From: CAZVYN01 sp964631125
GTDB taxonomy: Bacteria; Eisenbacteria; RBG-16-71-46; CAIMUX01
Reading direction: 5' to 3'
DNA: 50,166 nucleotides
Assembly (NCBI GenBank): GCA_964631125.1
Contig: CAZVYN010000025.1
Coordinates: 1-50,166 of the forward strand
Shown here: piece after piece, positions 8,393 through 16,938 of the stretch
How positions within the stretch are numbered: the stretch's first letter is position 1
Layout: each line of letters begins with the position of its first letter
Position numbers and translations under genes: made by a program
Notes under the pieces: model-generated
Told to the model about the DNA's origin: nothing
Seen by the model: only the letters and a program-made list of their open reading frames with translations
Database searches by the model: none

Positions 8393-8408
8393 TACACGCT
8401 CTGTGCCA
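8393..8408 (-). promoter_or_regulatory. Weak sigma-54-like promoter element upstream of flgF
   Basis: On the minus strand the bases read TGGCAC, five bases, then GTGTA. The -24 half matches the RpoN consensus TGGCAC exactly. The -12 half departs from TTGCA/T at two positions, including the normally invariant C. It lies about 26 nt before the flgF start, a sensible distance. Flagellar rod/hook operons are often RpoN-dependent, but the -12 mismatch keeps this tentative. Confidence 0.3.
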
Positions 8409-8578
8409 ATCTCCGATCGGGCGCGAAGAGCGACGCTCGCGGCGCGGGCTGGGGAGCGCCATCCCGCGCCGCCACTCGCGGTTGGAGGGTTCCTCGGCGC
8501 GCCGCCCTCCGAGCTCGTCGACGCCACGGATCTCGTCGCGGCTCGCAGTGCGATCGACCACTGGGCAAGCTGTGACCA

Positions 8579-11122
8579 GTGAGGGGGCAATCTTTGCCCG
8601 TTGCCGGTCGGGAGACCCGCTGCCTACCTTTGTTTGTGGCCAACCCCTCCGCCTCGACGACCGGCTCGCTCCTCGCCTGTCTCGCCATCCTCACGGCGTC
8701 GGCAATCGGGTTGCAGATCGCGCGCCTCGATCAGCGTCCTTTCCTCGGGCTGAGCGAGCACGGACGTAGCGTCGCCGTCGTGCATGGCGACGGTCCGGCC
8801 GCTCGCGCCGGACTGCTGCCGGGCGACGAGTTGATCGCGATCGAGGATCGCTCCGTGATGGATCTCGCCGATCCGTTCGCTCGATTGCGCGCGGAGGGAC
8901 TGCGGCCGACTCGACTCACCGTGCTGCGAGAGGGCGCTCCGCGAGAGATCTTGTTGGAGCCGGTGGCGCTGCCCCCGAGCGAGCATGCTTGGCAGGTGGG
9001 ACAGGGCGTCGTCGCGCTCACGACGCTCTTGATCGGGACGATCGTGGTCACGCGCCGCGCCACTCGCCTCTCCATCGTCTTCTTCGCGCTCTGCTACGTG
9101 CTCGCTCTGCTGCTCTTTCGTTTCTCGACGCCCGACGCGAGCTGGGCGCTACGCGCGACGTCGTGGGCGATCGAACTCTTCTCCGCGCTCCTGCCCGCGC
9201 TGCTCGTGCACTTCTTCCTGCTCTTCCCCTACACCCGCGCGCCGCTGGTCACGCGTCCCTGGCTGGCCGCGCCCATCTATCTGCCCGGACTCGCGCTCTT
9301 CACGCTCTCGGTCCTGGTAGCGGAGAATCGGTGGCTCGGCCCGCTCGATCCCGCCGGAATGGGCGCGCTGCTCCTCTCGGGCAGCGCTCTCTACGCGATG
9401 ATCGCGATCTCGGTCGCGCTCACGCTCTATCTGCGCGCCTTCCGCACCACGCCGCTCCCGACCGTCCGGCGAAAACTCAGGGTCACTCTGCTCGGCACGA
9501 TCCTCGGGCTCTTGCCGCTCCTCGTCGTGGTGACTCTGCGACTCATCCAGCCGACGCTGAATCTCCCCGGGGATCGCGCGGCCACCCTGGCCGTGGTGCT
9601 CCTCCCCGCTTCGTTCGGCTACGCCATCGTCCGCCACGGCGTCTTCGAGCGGGAGGTCTTCGTCCAACGGGTGCTCGTCTATGCCGCGCTGACCGCTCTC
9701 TTCCTCTTGACCTATCTGTTCAGCTCGGTGCTCCTGGGGCGCGCGTCCATCCGGCTGCCGTTCGGCCAAGCCGCGCTCGGCAGTCTACTCTTGGCGATCT
9801 TCGTCATCGTCGTGATGAGTCCGCTTCGCCAACGGCTGCAGGACCGGGTCGATCGATGGATCTACCCCGACCGCTACGACACCCACCGCGCGCTGCGGGA
9901 AAGCGCGCTCGCCCTGCGCGGTTCGCACAGCGCCGAAGAAGTCGCGATGGGCCTCTTGCACACGGTGGAGTCGGCCCTGGGCGCGCGTCGCGCCACGTTG
10001 TTCCGCCCGGTCGGCAGCGGCGACTCCTTCGCCCTCGTCCACACGCTCGAGGCAGAGACGAACGCCAATCGGTCGCTGCGCCTCGGCCGCCTCCTCGCCG
10101 ATCCGCTCTTTCGCATCGGACGCCCGATGACGCGGGAAGAGTTCGAGACGGAACTGCCGTACGGGTTCCTCCCTCCGTCGGACCTGGAGGCGCTGCGCGA
10201 GTCGAAGGCGCGGGTGATCGCGCCAATCGCGTCTGGCGCGCGGCGTCTCGGCATCCTCGTGCTCGGCGCACGCGCCTACCGCGAGGCCTACACGCCGCCC
10301 GATCTCGTGCTGCTCGACGGACTGATCGCGCAGGCCGCGCTCGCCCTCGACAATGCGATCTACCGACAGGCGAGCCACGGCCACGCGGATCTGCAGCGTG
10401 AGATGGAAACGGCGCGCACGCTGCAACAACAGCTCCTGCCGCATGCCTTGCCGCATCTCGCGCGGTTCGATCTGGCGGCGCGCAATCTCTCCTGCAAGGA
10501 AGTCGGCGGCGACTACTACGACTGCCTGTCGGTCGAGGGACGCGACGGCGTTCCGCAGGAGATCACGGTCGCGATCGGCGATGTCTCCGGCAAGGGAGTG
10601 CCGGCGGCGCTCCTCATGGCCAACGTGCAGGCCACCTTCCGCTCCGAGGCGACGCGCGGGCAGGCGCCCGACGAGGTCTTGGTCGCGCTCAACCGACGCC
10701 TCTGCGTGCTGGAGCGTCCCGATCGCTTCATCTCCTTCTTCTGCGCGCGGCTGGAAGCGGGCCGCCGTCGACTCCGCTACGCCAATGCCGGCCATCCGCC
10801 GCCGCTCTTGCTGCGCGGATCGGGCACGATCGACCGGCTGGAGCGCGGCGGGCTGCTCCTGGGCATCCGCGACGGCGAGCGTTACGAATCGGGCGAGGTC
10901 ACGCTCGATCCGGGCGACCTGTTGATCCTCTATACCGACGGCGTGGTCGAGCGCGGCGGCGCCGGCTCCACCTTCGGCGAGACCGAGTTGGAGCTCTTCG
11001 CCTCGCGCCATCGCCACCTCGGCGCCGAGGACCTCTTGGAGCGGATCCTGGAGGAGCTCGGACGTCAGAGCCCCGGCGAACCGGACGACGACACGACGCT
11101 CGTCATCCTCAAGGCGCTCTAG
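8579..11122 (+). CDS. Membrane PDZ-GAF-SpoIIE-type protein phosphatase
   Basis: This is a large 847-residue signalling protein. In order: an N-terminal hydrophobic segment (GSLLACLAILTASAIGL), a PDZ-like domain (GDGPAARAGLLPGDELIAIE, residues about 60-120), a block of about seven or eight membrane helices (about 135-410), a short VDRWIYPDRYD linker, a GAF-like domain (about 440-590), and a PP2C/SpoIIE phosphatase domain (about 605-845). The last has EVGGDYYDCL, IAIGDVSGKGVPAALLMANV-type metal-binding Asp residues, RYANAGHPPPLLL and LLILYTDGVVERGG. Such phosphatases dephosphorylate STAS-type anti-anti-sigma factors. The start is uncertain (GTG 8579 or GTG 8636), neither with a good ribosome site. 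Its stop shares CTAG with the convergent methyltransferase. No kinase or sigma partner is adjacent. Confidence 0.9.
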   Translation: MRGQSLPVAGRETRCLPLFVANPSASTTGSLLACLAILTASAIGLQIARLDQRPFLGLSEHGRSVAVVHGDGPAARAGLLPGDELIAIEDRSVMDLADPFARLRAEGLRPTRLTVLREGAPREILLEPVALPPSEHAWQVGQGVVALTTLLIGTIVVTRRATRLSIVFFALCYVLALLLFRFSTPDASWALRATSWAIELFSALLPALLVHFFLLFPYTRAPLVTRPWLAAPIYLPGLALFTLSVLVAENRWLGPLDPAGMGALLLSGSALYAMIAISVALTLYLRAFRTTPLPTVRRKLRVTLLGTILGLLPLLVVVTLRLIQPTLNLPGDRAATLAVVLLPASFGYAIVRHGVFEREVFVQRVLVYAALTALFLLTYLFSSVLLGRASIRLPFGQAALGSLLLAIFVIVVMSPLRQRLQDRVDRWIYPDRYDTHRALRESALALRGSHSAEEVAMGLLHTVESALGARRATLFRPVGSGDSFALVHTLEAETNANRSLRLGRLLADPLFRIGRPMTREEFETELPYGFLPPSDLEALRESKARVIAPIASGARRLGILVLGARAYREAYTPPDLVLLDGLIAQAALALDNAIYRQASHGHADLQREMETARTLQQQLLPHALPHLARFDLAARNLSCKEVGGDYYDCLSVEGRDGVPQEITVAIGDVSGKGVPAALLMANVQATFRSEATRGQAPDEVLVALNRRLCVLERPDRFISFFCARLEAGRRRLRYANAGHPPPLLLRGSGTIDRLERGGLLLGIRDGERYESGEVTLDPGDLLILYTDGVVERGGAGSTFGETELELFASRHRHLGAEDLLERILEELGRQSPGEPDDDTTLVILKAL

Positions 11123-12045
11123 GCGGAGTTCTCTCGTCGCGCGATCGCGCGCAGCCTATCTCCTCCCCGATTGAAGAGACGGGACGTCGCGAGCGCGCCG
11201 ATCTGCAGCGCCACCTTGCCGAAGTTCTCCAGCGGCGACCCTCGCAATCCCATGCGCGCGATCGGCGCCGCGCTCTGCCTCAGTTCGCACAGCTCGAATC
11301 CGGTCGTCCGCAACATCCGCGCGAGCGTCGACGGCGTGTACTCGAATAGATGGTACGGAGGGAGGCGCAGAGTCTTGACTCGTCCCGATCCGCGGTAGAG
11401 CGCGAGCCCGACCTGCGCCGAGAGGAGATTCATGGTCGAGGGCACCGCGACCACGAGCAGCCCCTGCGGCTTCAGCCACCGGCGCACGGCGCCGAGACTC
11501 GTCTTCGGATCGGGCAGATGCTCGAGCACATCCCCCATGAAGACCACGTCGAACGACTCCGGCTCGAACTCCGCATGCTCGATCGCGCCGCACGTGACCG
11601 CGAGATCCAACCGCTCGCGCGCGAACCGGGCGGCGTAGTCGGAGAGTTCGAGCCCCTCGGCGCGCCACCCGAGGCCGGCCATCTGCGCCAGGAAGAACCC
11701 TGGACCACAGCCGATCTCCAGATAGCGCCCGCGACCCCCCGTGCGACACGTCAGCGTGCGGTCCAACTCCGCCGCCGCGCGGGCGCGACCCGCCGATCCC
11801 GCCTCGGCCATCTCCATGTACGCGGCCGCGCCATGCGCTCCCACCGTGGCCGAGTTCTCGGTGAAGTACTCCTCGGCATACATCGCCTCGATCTCTTCCG
11901 CCGACGGCTGCGGATCAACATAGGTCAGCCCGCACTCCTGACAGCGAACGCCGAGGAGATGTCGCTCTTTGAACGCGTAGCGGAACGGCAACGGCGCGCT
12001 GCGCTCGGCGCCGCAGAGGGGACAGGGGCGGGTGGAGGTCGGCAT
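11119..12045 (-). CDS. SAM-dependent class I methyltransferase with N-terminal zinc-binding motif
   Basis: The 308-residue product begins PTSTRPCPLCGAE and has a second pair in RCQECGLTYVDPQPS, a CxxC...CxxC zinc ribbon typical of a methyltransferase family acting on sugars or natural products. The SAM-binding core is YLEIGCGPGFFLAQM with the acidic ELSDYAARFA, followed by FDVVFMGDVLEHLPDPKTSL. The substrate cannot be read from the sequence; small-molecule or glycan methylation is the family expectation. The ATG at 12045 has AGGAT about 10 nt upstream; a longer frame to 12174 lacks family sequence. Transcription converges on the phosphatase gene with no room for a terminator. Confidence 0.85.
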   Translation of the reverse strand: MPTSTRPCPLCGAERSAPLPFRYAFKERHLLGVRCQECGLTYVDPQPSAEEIEAMYAEEYFTENSATVGAHGAAAYMEMAEAGSAGRARAAAELDRTLTCRTGGRGRYLEIGCGPGFFLAQMAGLGWRAEGLELSDYAARFARERLDLAVTCGAIEHAEFEPESFDVVFMGDVLEHLPDPKTSLGAVRRWLKPQGLLVVAVPSTMNLLSAQVGLALYRGSGRVKTLRLPPYHLFEYTPSTLARMLRTTGFELCELRQSAAPIARMGLRGSPLENFGKVALQIGALATSRLFNRGGDRLRAIARRENSA

Positions 12046-12404
12046 GGCATCGCATCCTAAAGTCTCGAGCCGTCCCGTCCGAAGGAAGGAAGTGGAAGAC
12101 AAATCACGCGGCGCCTCTCCGGGGGAAGACCAGGGACGGGTGGGATCGAGCCGAAGCGCTGGGTGTGGCATCACTGCTCGACAACAGAGAGACTGGCGAC
12201 GGCCAAGGAGCCCACGGAGGGCCCCCGACCGGAAGCGAGGCAGGCATGGGTGTCGATGTCCTGGCGCTCTTGCTGATCGATATCTTCTGGTGGCTCAAGC
12301 GGTGACGACGGAGTGATCCGACGGCCCGCTGGAATCCGGATACCGACAGCTCTCACGATGACGACGACGCGGCGCGGTCCTTCGGATCGCGCCGCGCTCA
12401 TTTC
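12046..12404. other. 360-bp intergenic region with a possible 19-codon ORF
   Basis: This gap lies between the starts/ends of two minus-strand genes. It must hold the methyltransferase promoter, but I see no convincing -35/-10 pair. On the plus strand 12246-12305 a 19-codon frame (MGVDVLALLLIDIFWWLKR) follows a purine-rich GAGGCAGG. It would encode a very hydrophobic peptide with a basic end, but one short frame without conservation data is weak evidence. A terminator-like hairpin at 12369-12395 is listed separately. Confidence 0.4.
12369..12395 (-). terminator. Terminator-like hairpin after uppP
   Basis: An 11-bp GC-rich stem (one G-T pair) closes a 5-base loop, ending 9 nt beyond the uppP stop codon. 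No U-run follows it on the minus strand, so it may slow polymerase or protect the 3' end rather than act as a classical intrinsic terminator. Confidence 0.55.
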
Positions 12405-13223
12405 TCAGCGCGAGAAGTAGATCCAGCCCGCCGCGCCCACCACCAGGCAGTAGATCCCGAAGGCGAAGAACTGTCCGCGGCGGATGACGCGCAAGAGGAA
12501 CTCGATCGCGAACCATCCGCTGACCAAGGAGACGAGCGCGCCGAGCGAGTAGAGGCCGGCGTGCGCGCCGGTCCAGGCCTGCGCGATCTCTCGCCCTTGG
12601 AAGGCGATGGCGCCGGCGATGGCCGGAATCGAGAGCAGGAACGAGAAGCGAGCGGCTTCGACGGGACGCACTCCGGTCCAGAGCGCGGCCGCCATGGTCG
12701 CGCCGCTGCGCGAGATGGCCGGAGAGATCGACCAGGCCTGCATGACGCCGATGAAGAGCGCGCGCCCCCACCCGATGCGGTTATCGCCCTTCGGGGCGAA
12801 CGTCGTCGAGAGCAAGAGCAACCCGTTCACCATCAGTTCTCCGCAGACCCAGCGTGGATTCGCGAAGGCTGCCTCGAAATAGTCTCCGAAGGCGATCGCC
12901 GCGATGACCGCGGGGACCATCGCGACGCCGAGGAGTCCGATCTCGGTCACGGCCGCGCGATCCTCGATGCCGCGATCTCCCGTCACGAAGCGGAATCCAC
13001 CCTGCGTCAGCCGCAGCAGATCGCGCCGGTAGTAGACGACCACCGCGATCAACGTGCCGACGTGCAGCACCAGCTCGAGGGCGATGCCCGGCTCGCTCAC
13101 CTGCAGGAGCGCGCTCGCCAAGACGAGATGCCCCGAGCTCGAAATCGGGAGGAACTCCGTCAGCCCTTGGACCAGTCCGAGGAAGACGACCTGCAGCCAG
13201 TCGAGCGTCGCTGGAGGATTCAC
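12405..13223 (-). CDS. uppP: Undecaprenyl-diphosphate phosphatase UppP (BacA family)
   Basis: This membrane enzyme converts undecaprenyl diphosphate to the monophosphate, recycling the lipid carrier for peptidoglycan and glycans. The 272-residue product shows the first signature QGLTEFLPISSSGHLVLASA and the second, PAISRSGATMAAALWTGVRP, both holding the catalytic residues, plus about eight hydrophobic segments. The GTG start at 13223 overlaps the trpA stop (GTGA). The length matches the family. It is the last gene of a TPR-trpA-uppP unit. Its substrate links it in function to the dcw cluster and the glycan operon in the same window, though it is not in either operon. Confidence 0.96.
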   Translation of the reverse strand: MNPPATLDWLQVVFLGLVQGLTEFLPISSSGHLVLASALLQVSEPGIALELVLHVGTLIAVVVYYRRDLLRLTQGGFRFVTGDRGIEDRAAVTEIGLLGVAMVPAVIAAIAFGDYFEAAFANPRWVCGELMVNGLLLLSTTFAPKGDNRIGWGRALFIGVMQAWSISPAISRSGATMAAALWTGVRPVEAARFSFLLSIPAIAGAIAFQGREIAQAWTGAHAGLYSLGALVSLVSGWFAIEFLLRVIRRGQFFAFGIYCLVVGAAGWIYFSR

Positions 13224-14017
13224 GGAGTCGGGACTACCTCGTCCAAAGCGCCGCGAAGTTCGCGCGCGAATCTCTCGACCGCTTCGGTCCCTTCACTCGC
13301 GAGCTCCAAGAGACGCGCGCCGACGACCACGCCGTCACACTCCGGGCCGAGTCGCCGGATGTCTTCGGCCGAGCGAATGCCGAAGCCGGCGACGATCGGA
13401 ACATCGGTCACCTGTCTCACCATCGCGATCTGCGCGGCGAGATTCTCCGCGAAGGCGCCGCCCGCGCCGGTCACTCCCGTGCGCGTGACGCAGTAGACAA
13501 AGCCGGTCGCTGCGCCCGCGAGCTGCACGAGCCGCCCGGGTCGCGAAGTGGGCGCGACCAGCACGACCGTCTCCAATCGATGCGCGTCGAGACTGCGCCA
13601 CAACTCCGGCATCTCCTCGGGCGGCAGATCCGAAATCAAGACGCCGGCCACGCCGGCCGCCTTCGCATCCTCCGAGAATCGCTCCGCCCCGTAGGCCAGG
13701 ATCGGATTGAGATAGCTCATCAGCACGACCGGCATCGTCCAGGCGTCACGCCGCTGCCGCACCTGGGCGAGGATCTGGGTGAGGGTGACCCCGTTGGCGA
13801 TCGCTCGCTGCGACGCGGCCTGAATGGTCGGCCCGTCGGCGATGGGATCGGAGAACGGCACACCGAGTTCGAGCACATCGGCGCCCGCACGGCCCAACGA
13901 GAGGATGTTCGCGTCGCAGGCGTCCCAATCGGGATAGCCGGCGGTGAGGAACGGGATGAGCGCGCGACCGCCGCGAGCGCGCCGCGCTTCGATCGCGCCC
14001 CGCGCGCTCGAACTCAC
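13220..14017 (-). CDS. trpA: Tryptophan synthase alpha subunit
   Basis: This enzyme cleaves indole-3-glycerol phosphate to indole, which passes to TrpB. The 265-residue protein has GRALIPFLTAGYPDWDA, the catalytic Glu and Asp in VLELGVPFSDPIADGPTIQ, and the phosphate-binding end GFVYCVTRTGVTGAGG and IVAGFGIRSAEDI. Length and motifs are complete, so the gene looks functional. Both ends overlap neighbours as GTGA. It is separated from trpB and other trp genes, which are not in the window, and instead sits between a TPR gene and uppP. Confidence 0.97.
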   Translation of the reverse strand: MSSSARGAIEARRARGGRALIPFLTAGYPDWDACDANILSLGRAGADVLELGVPFSDPIADGPTIQAASQRAIANGVTLTQILAQVRQRRDAWTMPVVLMSYLNPILAYGAERFSEDAKAAGVAGVLISDLPPEEMPELWRSLDAHRLETVVLVAPTSRPGRLVQLAGAATGFVYCVTRTGVTGAGGAFAENLAAQIAMVRQVTDVPIVAGFGIRSAEDIRRLGPECDGVVVGARLLELASEGTEAVERFARELRGALDEVVPTP

Positions 14018-15102
14018 ACCTTGCCGCGCAGTCGGTCGGCCTGCTGGTAGCAGAGACGTCCCTTGTCGTAGTCACCCGCTTTGTCGTTCGCGACGCCCAG
14101 GTGGTAGTAGGCGTCCGCGTTGACCGGATCGAGCTCGACCACGCGCGAGAGACACTCGATGGCGAGCGCCGGCTTGTCGCTCTTGTTGTGCGCCTTGCCC
14201 AGCGAATAGAGCGCCTTGATCGAATCAGGCCGCCCCTGCAGGCAGTACTGGAAGAGCCGCACGGCCGCGTCGTACATCCCCTTCTTGAAGTAGAGGACGC
14301 CGAGGTGATAGTTCGCTTCCCAATTGCCGGGATCGAGCACGAGCGCGCGGCGCAACTCCGCCAGCGCGGTTTCCGGCGCCTCGTCCATGAGAGCGACACC
14401 CAGATTGAAATGCGCCAACACGCAGTCGGCGTCGATCTCCAGCGCGCGTTTGAACTCAGAGATCGCGTCCTTGCGGCGTCCGAGATCACCATAGGCCGCG
14501 CCCAGGTTGCAGTGGCTCTCGACGCTGGCCGGATTCAGTTGGATCGCGCGCTGGAACGCGGCGATGGCGCCCGCGGAATCGCCGCGCTGATCGAGCAGCA
14601 CGCCGATGTTGATCTGCGCCTTGGTCATCTCGGCGTTCACGGCCAGACACTGCTCGAAGACGGCGATCGCCTCGTCGTCGCGACCGGCGCGCATCAGCGT
14701 CACGCCTTGCCGGAAGCGCGCCTCGGCGTCGTTCGGCGCGATCTTCACCGCGCGACCGTGGGCCGCCAACGCGTCGTCCCACCGGGTCTGGTCCTCGTGC
14801 AGCCGTCCGCGCAGGGTCCAGAAGTCGGCGGTCGTGTCTTGCGGCCCGCTCGCGCGATCGAGGACTTGCTGCGCGCGCTCGGGCCGTCCCGCCTGCCGAT
14901 GCGATTCACAGCAGAGCGCGATCAGCTCCCAGTCGCTCTCTGCATCGAGTCTCGTTTCGAGCATCTCGCCGGCGCGATCCGGCCGACCCGCCTCTCCGTA
15001 GGCGCGGACCAACTGCAGCAGGAGCTCACGGTCGGCGGGGCGTGAGCGCAGCTTGCGCTCGAGGTCTTCGACCCGTTTCCACGCTCGTTCATCGGCACTC
15101 AC
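14014..15102 (-). CDS. Tetratricopeptide-repeat protein
   Basis: This 362-residue protein consists almost entirely of TPR units, for example NDAEARFRQGVTLMRAGRDD, PASVESHCNLGAAYGDLGRR and VNADAYYHLGVANDKAGDYD. There is no signal peptide or membrane segment, so it is probably a cytoplasmic scaffold. The GTG at 15102 has AGGAG five bases upstream and is preferred to an open frame extending 14 codons further. The stop overlaps the trpA start. No specific partner can be named; the coupling to trpA and uppP gives no obvious functional link. Confidence 0.88.
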   Translation of the reverse strand: MSADERAWKRVEDLERKLRSRPADRELLLQLVRAYGEAGRPDRAGEMLETRLDAESDWELIALCCESHRQAGRPERAQQVLDRASGPQDTTADFWTLRGRLHEDQTRWDDALAAHGRAVKIAPNDAEARFRQGVTLMRAGRDDEAIAVFEQCLAVNAEMTKAQINIGVLLDQRGDSAGAIAAFQRAIQLNPASVESHCNLGAAYGDLGRRKDAISEFKRALEIDADCVLAHFNLGVALMDEAPETALAELRRALVLDPGNWEANYHLGVLYFKKGMYDAAVRLFQYCLQGRPDSIKALYSLGKAHNKSDKPALAIECLSRVVELDPVNADAYYHLGVANDKAGDYDKGRLCYQQADRLRGKV

Positions 15103-15243
15103 GGCGACTCCTGCACGAAGAGGGGGTCGCGCGAAACAGCACACGTACTAGGGAGACGCACACTCCGCGCGGATCTCGGCGGCGATCCCTCGCCGCGCGT
15201 CAGAAACGAACGCCGGCCCCGCATCCGGAACCGACGTGCCGTG

Positions 15244-15272
15244 ACGTTAGGAAGGCGGCCCGCCCAAGTCAA
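15244..15272 (-). promoter_or_regulatory. Candidate sigma-70 promoter for the TPR-trpA-uppP operon
   Basis: On the minus strand, TTGACT (15267-15272) and TAACGT (15244-15249) are 17 nt apart. The -35 matches five of six consensus bases; the -10 matches three. It lies in the 189-nt gap after the mglA-like gene, about 140 nt before the TPR gene; the leader holds a 7-bp stem (gcggcga with tcgccgc). Confidence 0.4.
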
Positions 15273-15291
15273 GCCGGGGCGCCCGCCGTCG

Positions 15292-16938
15292 TCAGGCCGC
15301 GCGCTTGAGGGTGTCGATTTCCGGCAGTTCGTCGCCGCTCGTCTGGCCCCCCGAGGCCACGCGGACCGAGAGCCGCAAGACGAAACCCCGCTCCAGATCC
15401 TTCGGATCGAGCAGCACCGGGACGTGGATCTCACGAGGCAGCTGGAGCGTGGGCGCCGGCGCGGGAGTCGAAGTCGCCATCGGCGTCGGTGTCGGGATCG
15501 GCGTTGGCAGGGGCGTCGAGATCAGGATCGGCGCGACCGGCGGAGAGGTAAGCGGAGTGACCGGAACGGCCGGCGCCAGATCCAGCATGGGAACCGGGAC
15601 GGGAGCGGGGGCGGGGGCCGGCGTCACCGGCGGCGCCTCGAGCTGAGTCTTTTCCGACACCGACGACACCGACGGCGCCGACGACACCGAGTCGAATGAC
15701 ATGCTCGGCTCGGCCGTAAACTGAGCGTGGTCGAACCCGTCCTGCGTCGAGTCCTTGCGCCCCCCCAACCATCGGCGGAGTCGATCCGCGACCGAAGGCG
15801 CCGAACCATTGTCGAGACCGACCTCGCGCGCCTCGGCGGCCGAAGTAGACGCGGGCTGCGAGACGGCATCCGCCGACGCGGCGCTCGACGCTCCGCGCGC
15901 CGGCCCCATCTCGAATGCGTCGGATCCCAGCGTGAAACCAGATCCGGTCGAACCGTGCGCCGCAGGGTCGGACGCTGGGCGATCGGCCGGCTCGATGCGC
16001 GTGCTGTGACGGGTCTCCAGGACGAACGGCGAGGCGGGCGCCGCTGACGCGGAGTCCGCGGCGGAAGTTCCGCCCCCGTCTGTGCGGACGGCTTCACCGA
16101 ACGAGGCGGCGCCGGTCGCGATCTCGATCCCGCGTCCGCTCGCGATGTTCCCGGGCGAAGCGTGCTGCGGACCCAACGGCGAGACGATCGAACCCGAGCC
16201 CATCGGCATCAGAGGCGGCGCAGGCGGCGCAGGCGGCGCGAGCGGCGCAGGTGGCGCCGCCATCGTCGGCGCCATGAAGGCCGGAGTCGGTTCGGCCGCG
16301 CTCGTTGCAGCGGCCACGCTCTCCGCGCGCCGCGTGGAATTGACCGGAACGCCGACCTCCTTCGAGAGCTTGCGGAGCAACAGCTTCGAGACCGCCTTGA
16401 ACGTCTCGACCACACCGCCGCCCGACATCGCCACCGCTTCGTAGTGAGGCGCGCCGTTCGGATTCAGCACCTGCTCCAGCTCATCGATCGAGTAAACGTC
16501 CGGGAGGTCGCGCTTGTTGTACTGGATGACCCACGGCATCGTCTCGAGCGTGAGCCCGTGTTCGCGCAGGTTCTCCTTCAAGTTCTCCAGGCTCTCGACG
16601 TTCTCGTCCATCTTGCCGCGCTTGGAATCGGCGACGAAGACGACGGCGTCGACGCCCTTCAACACGAGCTTGCGCGTGGCGTTGTAATAGACCTGTCCCG
16701 GCACCGTGTAGAGGAGGAAGCGGGTCTTGAAGCCCGCCAGCTCCCCGAGGTTGACCGGCAGGAAATCGAAGAAGAGCGTGCGCTCGGTCTTCGTCTTCAT
16801 CGAGACCATCTTGCCGCGGTGGGTCTGCGGAATGGAGCTATAGATGAATTCGAGATTCGTGGTCTTCCCGCTCAGACCGGGCCCGTAGTAGACGAGCTTC
16901 GCGTTGATTTCTTTGCCCGAGTAGCTGACGAGAACCAT
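15292..16938 (-). CDS. MglA-like small Ras-type GTPase with a long disordered C-terminal tail
   Basis: Residues 1-195 form a complete small GTPase: P-loop YYGPGLSGKTTNLE, switch region KMVSMKTKTERTLFFDFLPV, TVPGQVYYNATRKLVLKGVD (the MglA-type version of the G3 motif), and the G4 motif QYNKRDLPD. MglA proteins set cell polarity and control gliding or pili. MglA itself is about 195 residues; this protein has 548. The extra 350 residues are Ala/Pro/Ser/Thr-rich and look disordered, with PT and PAP repeats, one possible helix (SVADRLRRWLGGRKD) and a structured-looking end (EIHVPVLLDPKDLERGFVLR). The ATG at 16938 with GGGAGGG upstream is preferred to a TTG four codons earlier. No mglB/roadblock gene is adjacent. 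Confidence 0.9.
   Translation of the reverse strand: MVLVSYSGKEINAKLVYYGPGLSGKTTNLEFIYSSIPQTHRGKMVSMKTKTERTLFFDFLPVNLGELAGFKTRFLLYTVPGQVYYNATRKLVLKGVDAVVFVADSKRGKMDENVESLENLKENLREHGLTLETMPWVIQYNKRDLPDVYSIDELEQVLNPNGAPHYEAVAMSGGGVVETFKAVSKLLLRKLSKEVGVPVNSTRRAESVAAATSAAEPTPAFMAPTMAAPPAPLAPPAPPAPPLMPMGSGSIVSPLGPQHASPGNIASGRGIEIATGAASFGEAVRTDGGGTSAADSASAAPASPFVLETRHSTRIEPADRPASDPAAHGSTGSGFTLGSDAFEMGPARGASSAASADAVSQPASTSAAEAREVGLDNGSAPSVADRLRRWLGGRKDSTQDGFDHAQFTAEPSMSFDSVSSAPSVSSVSEKTQLEAPPVTPAPAPAPVPVPMLDLAPAVPVTPLTSPPVAPILISTPLPTPIPTPTPMATSTPAPAPTLQLPREIHVPVLLDPKDLERGFVLRLSVRVASGGQTSGDELPEIDTLKRAA

Noticed and set aside
12171..12401. A 76-codon minus-strand ORF in the intergenic gap
   Set aside because: There is no ribosome site or motif, and it covers the uppP downstream hairpin; it reads like random GC-rich frame.
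13220..14017. A full tryptophan operon
   Set aside because: Only trpA is present; flanking genes are a TPR protein and uppP.
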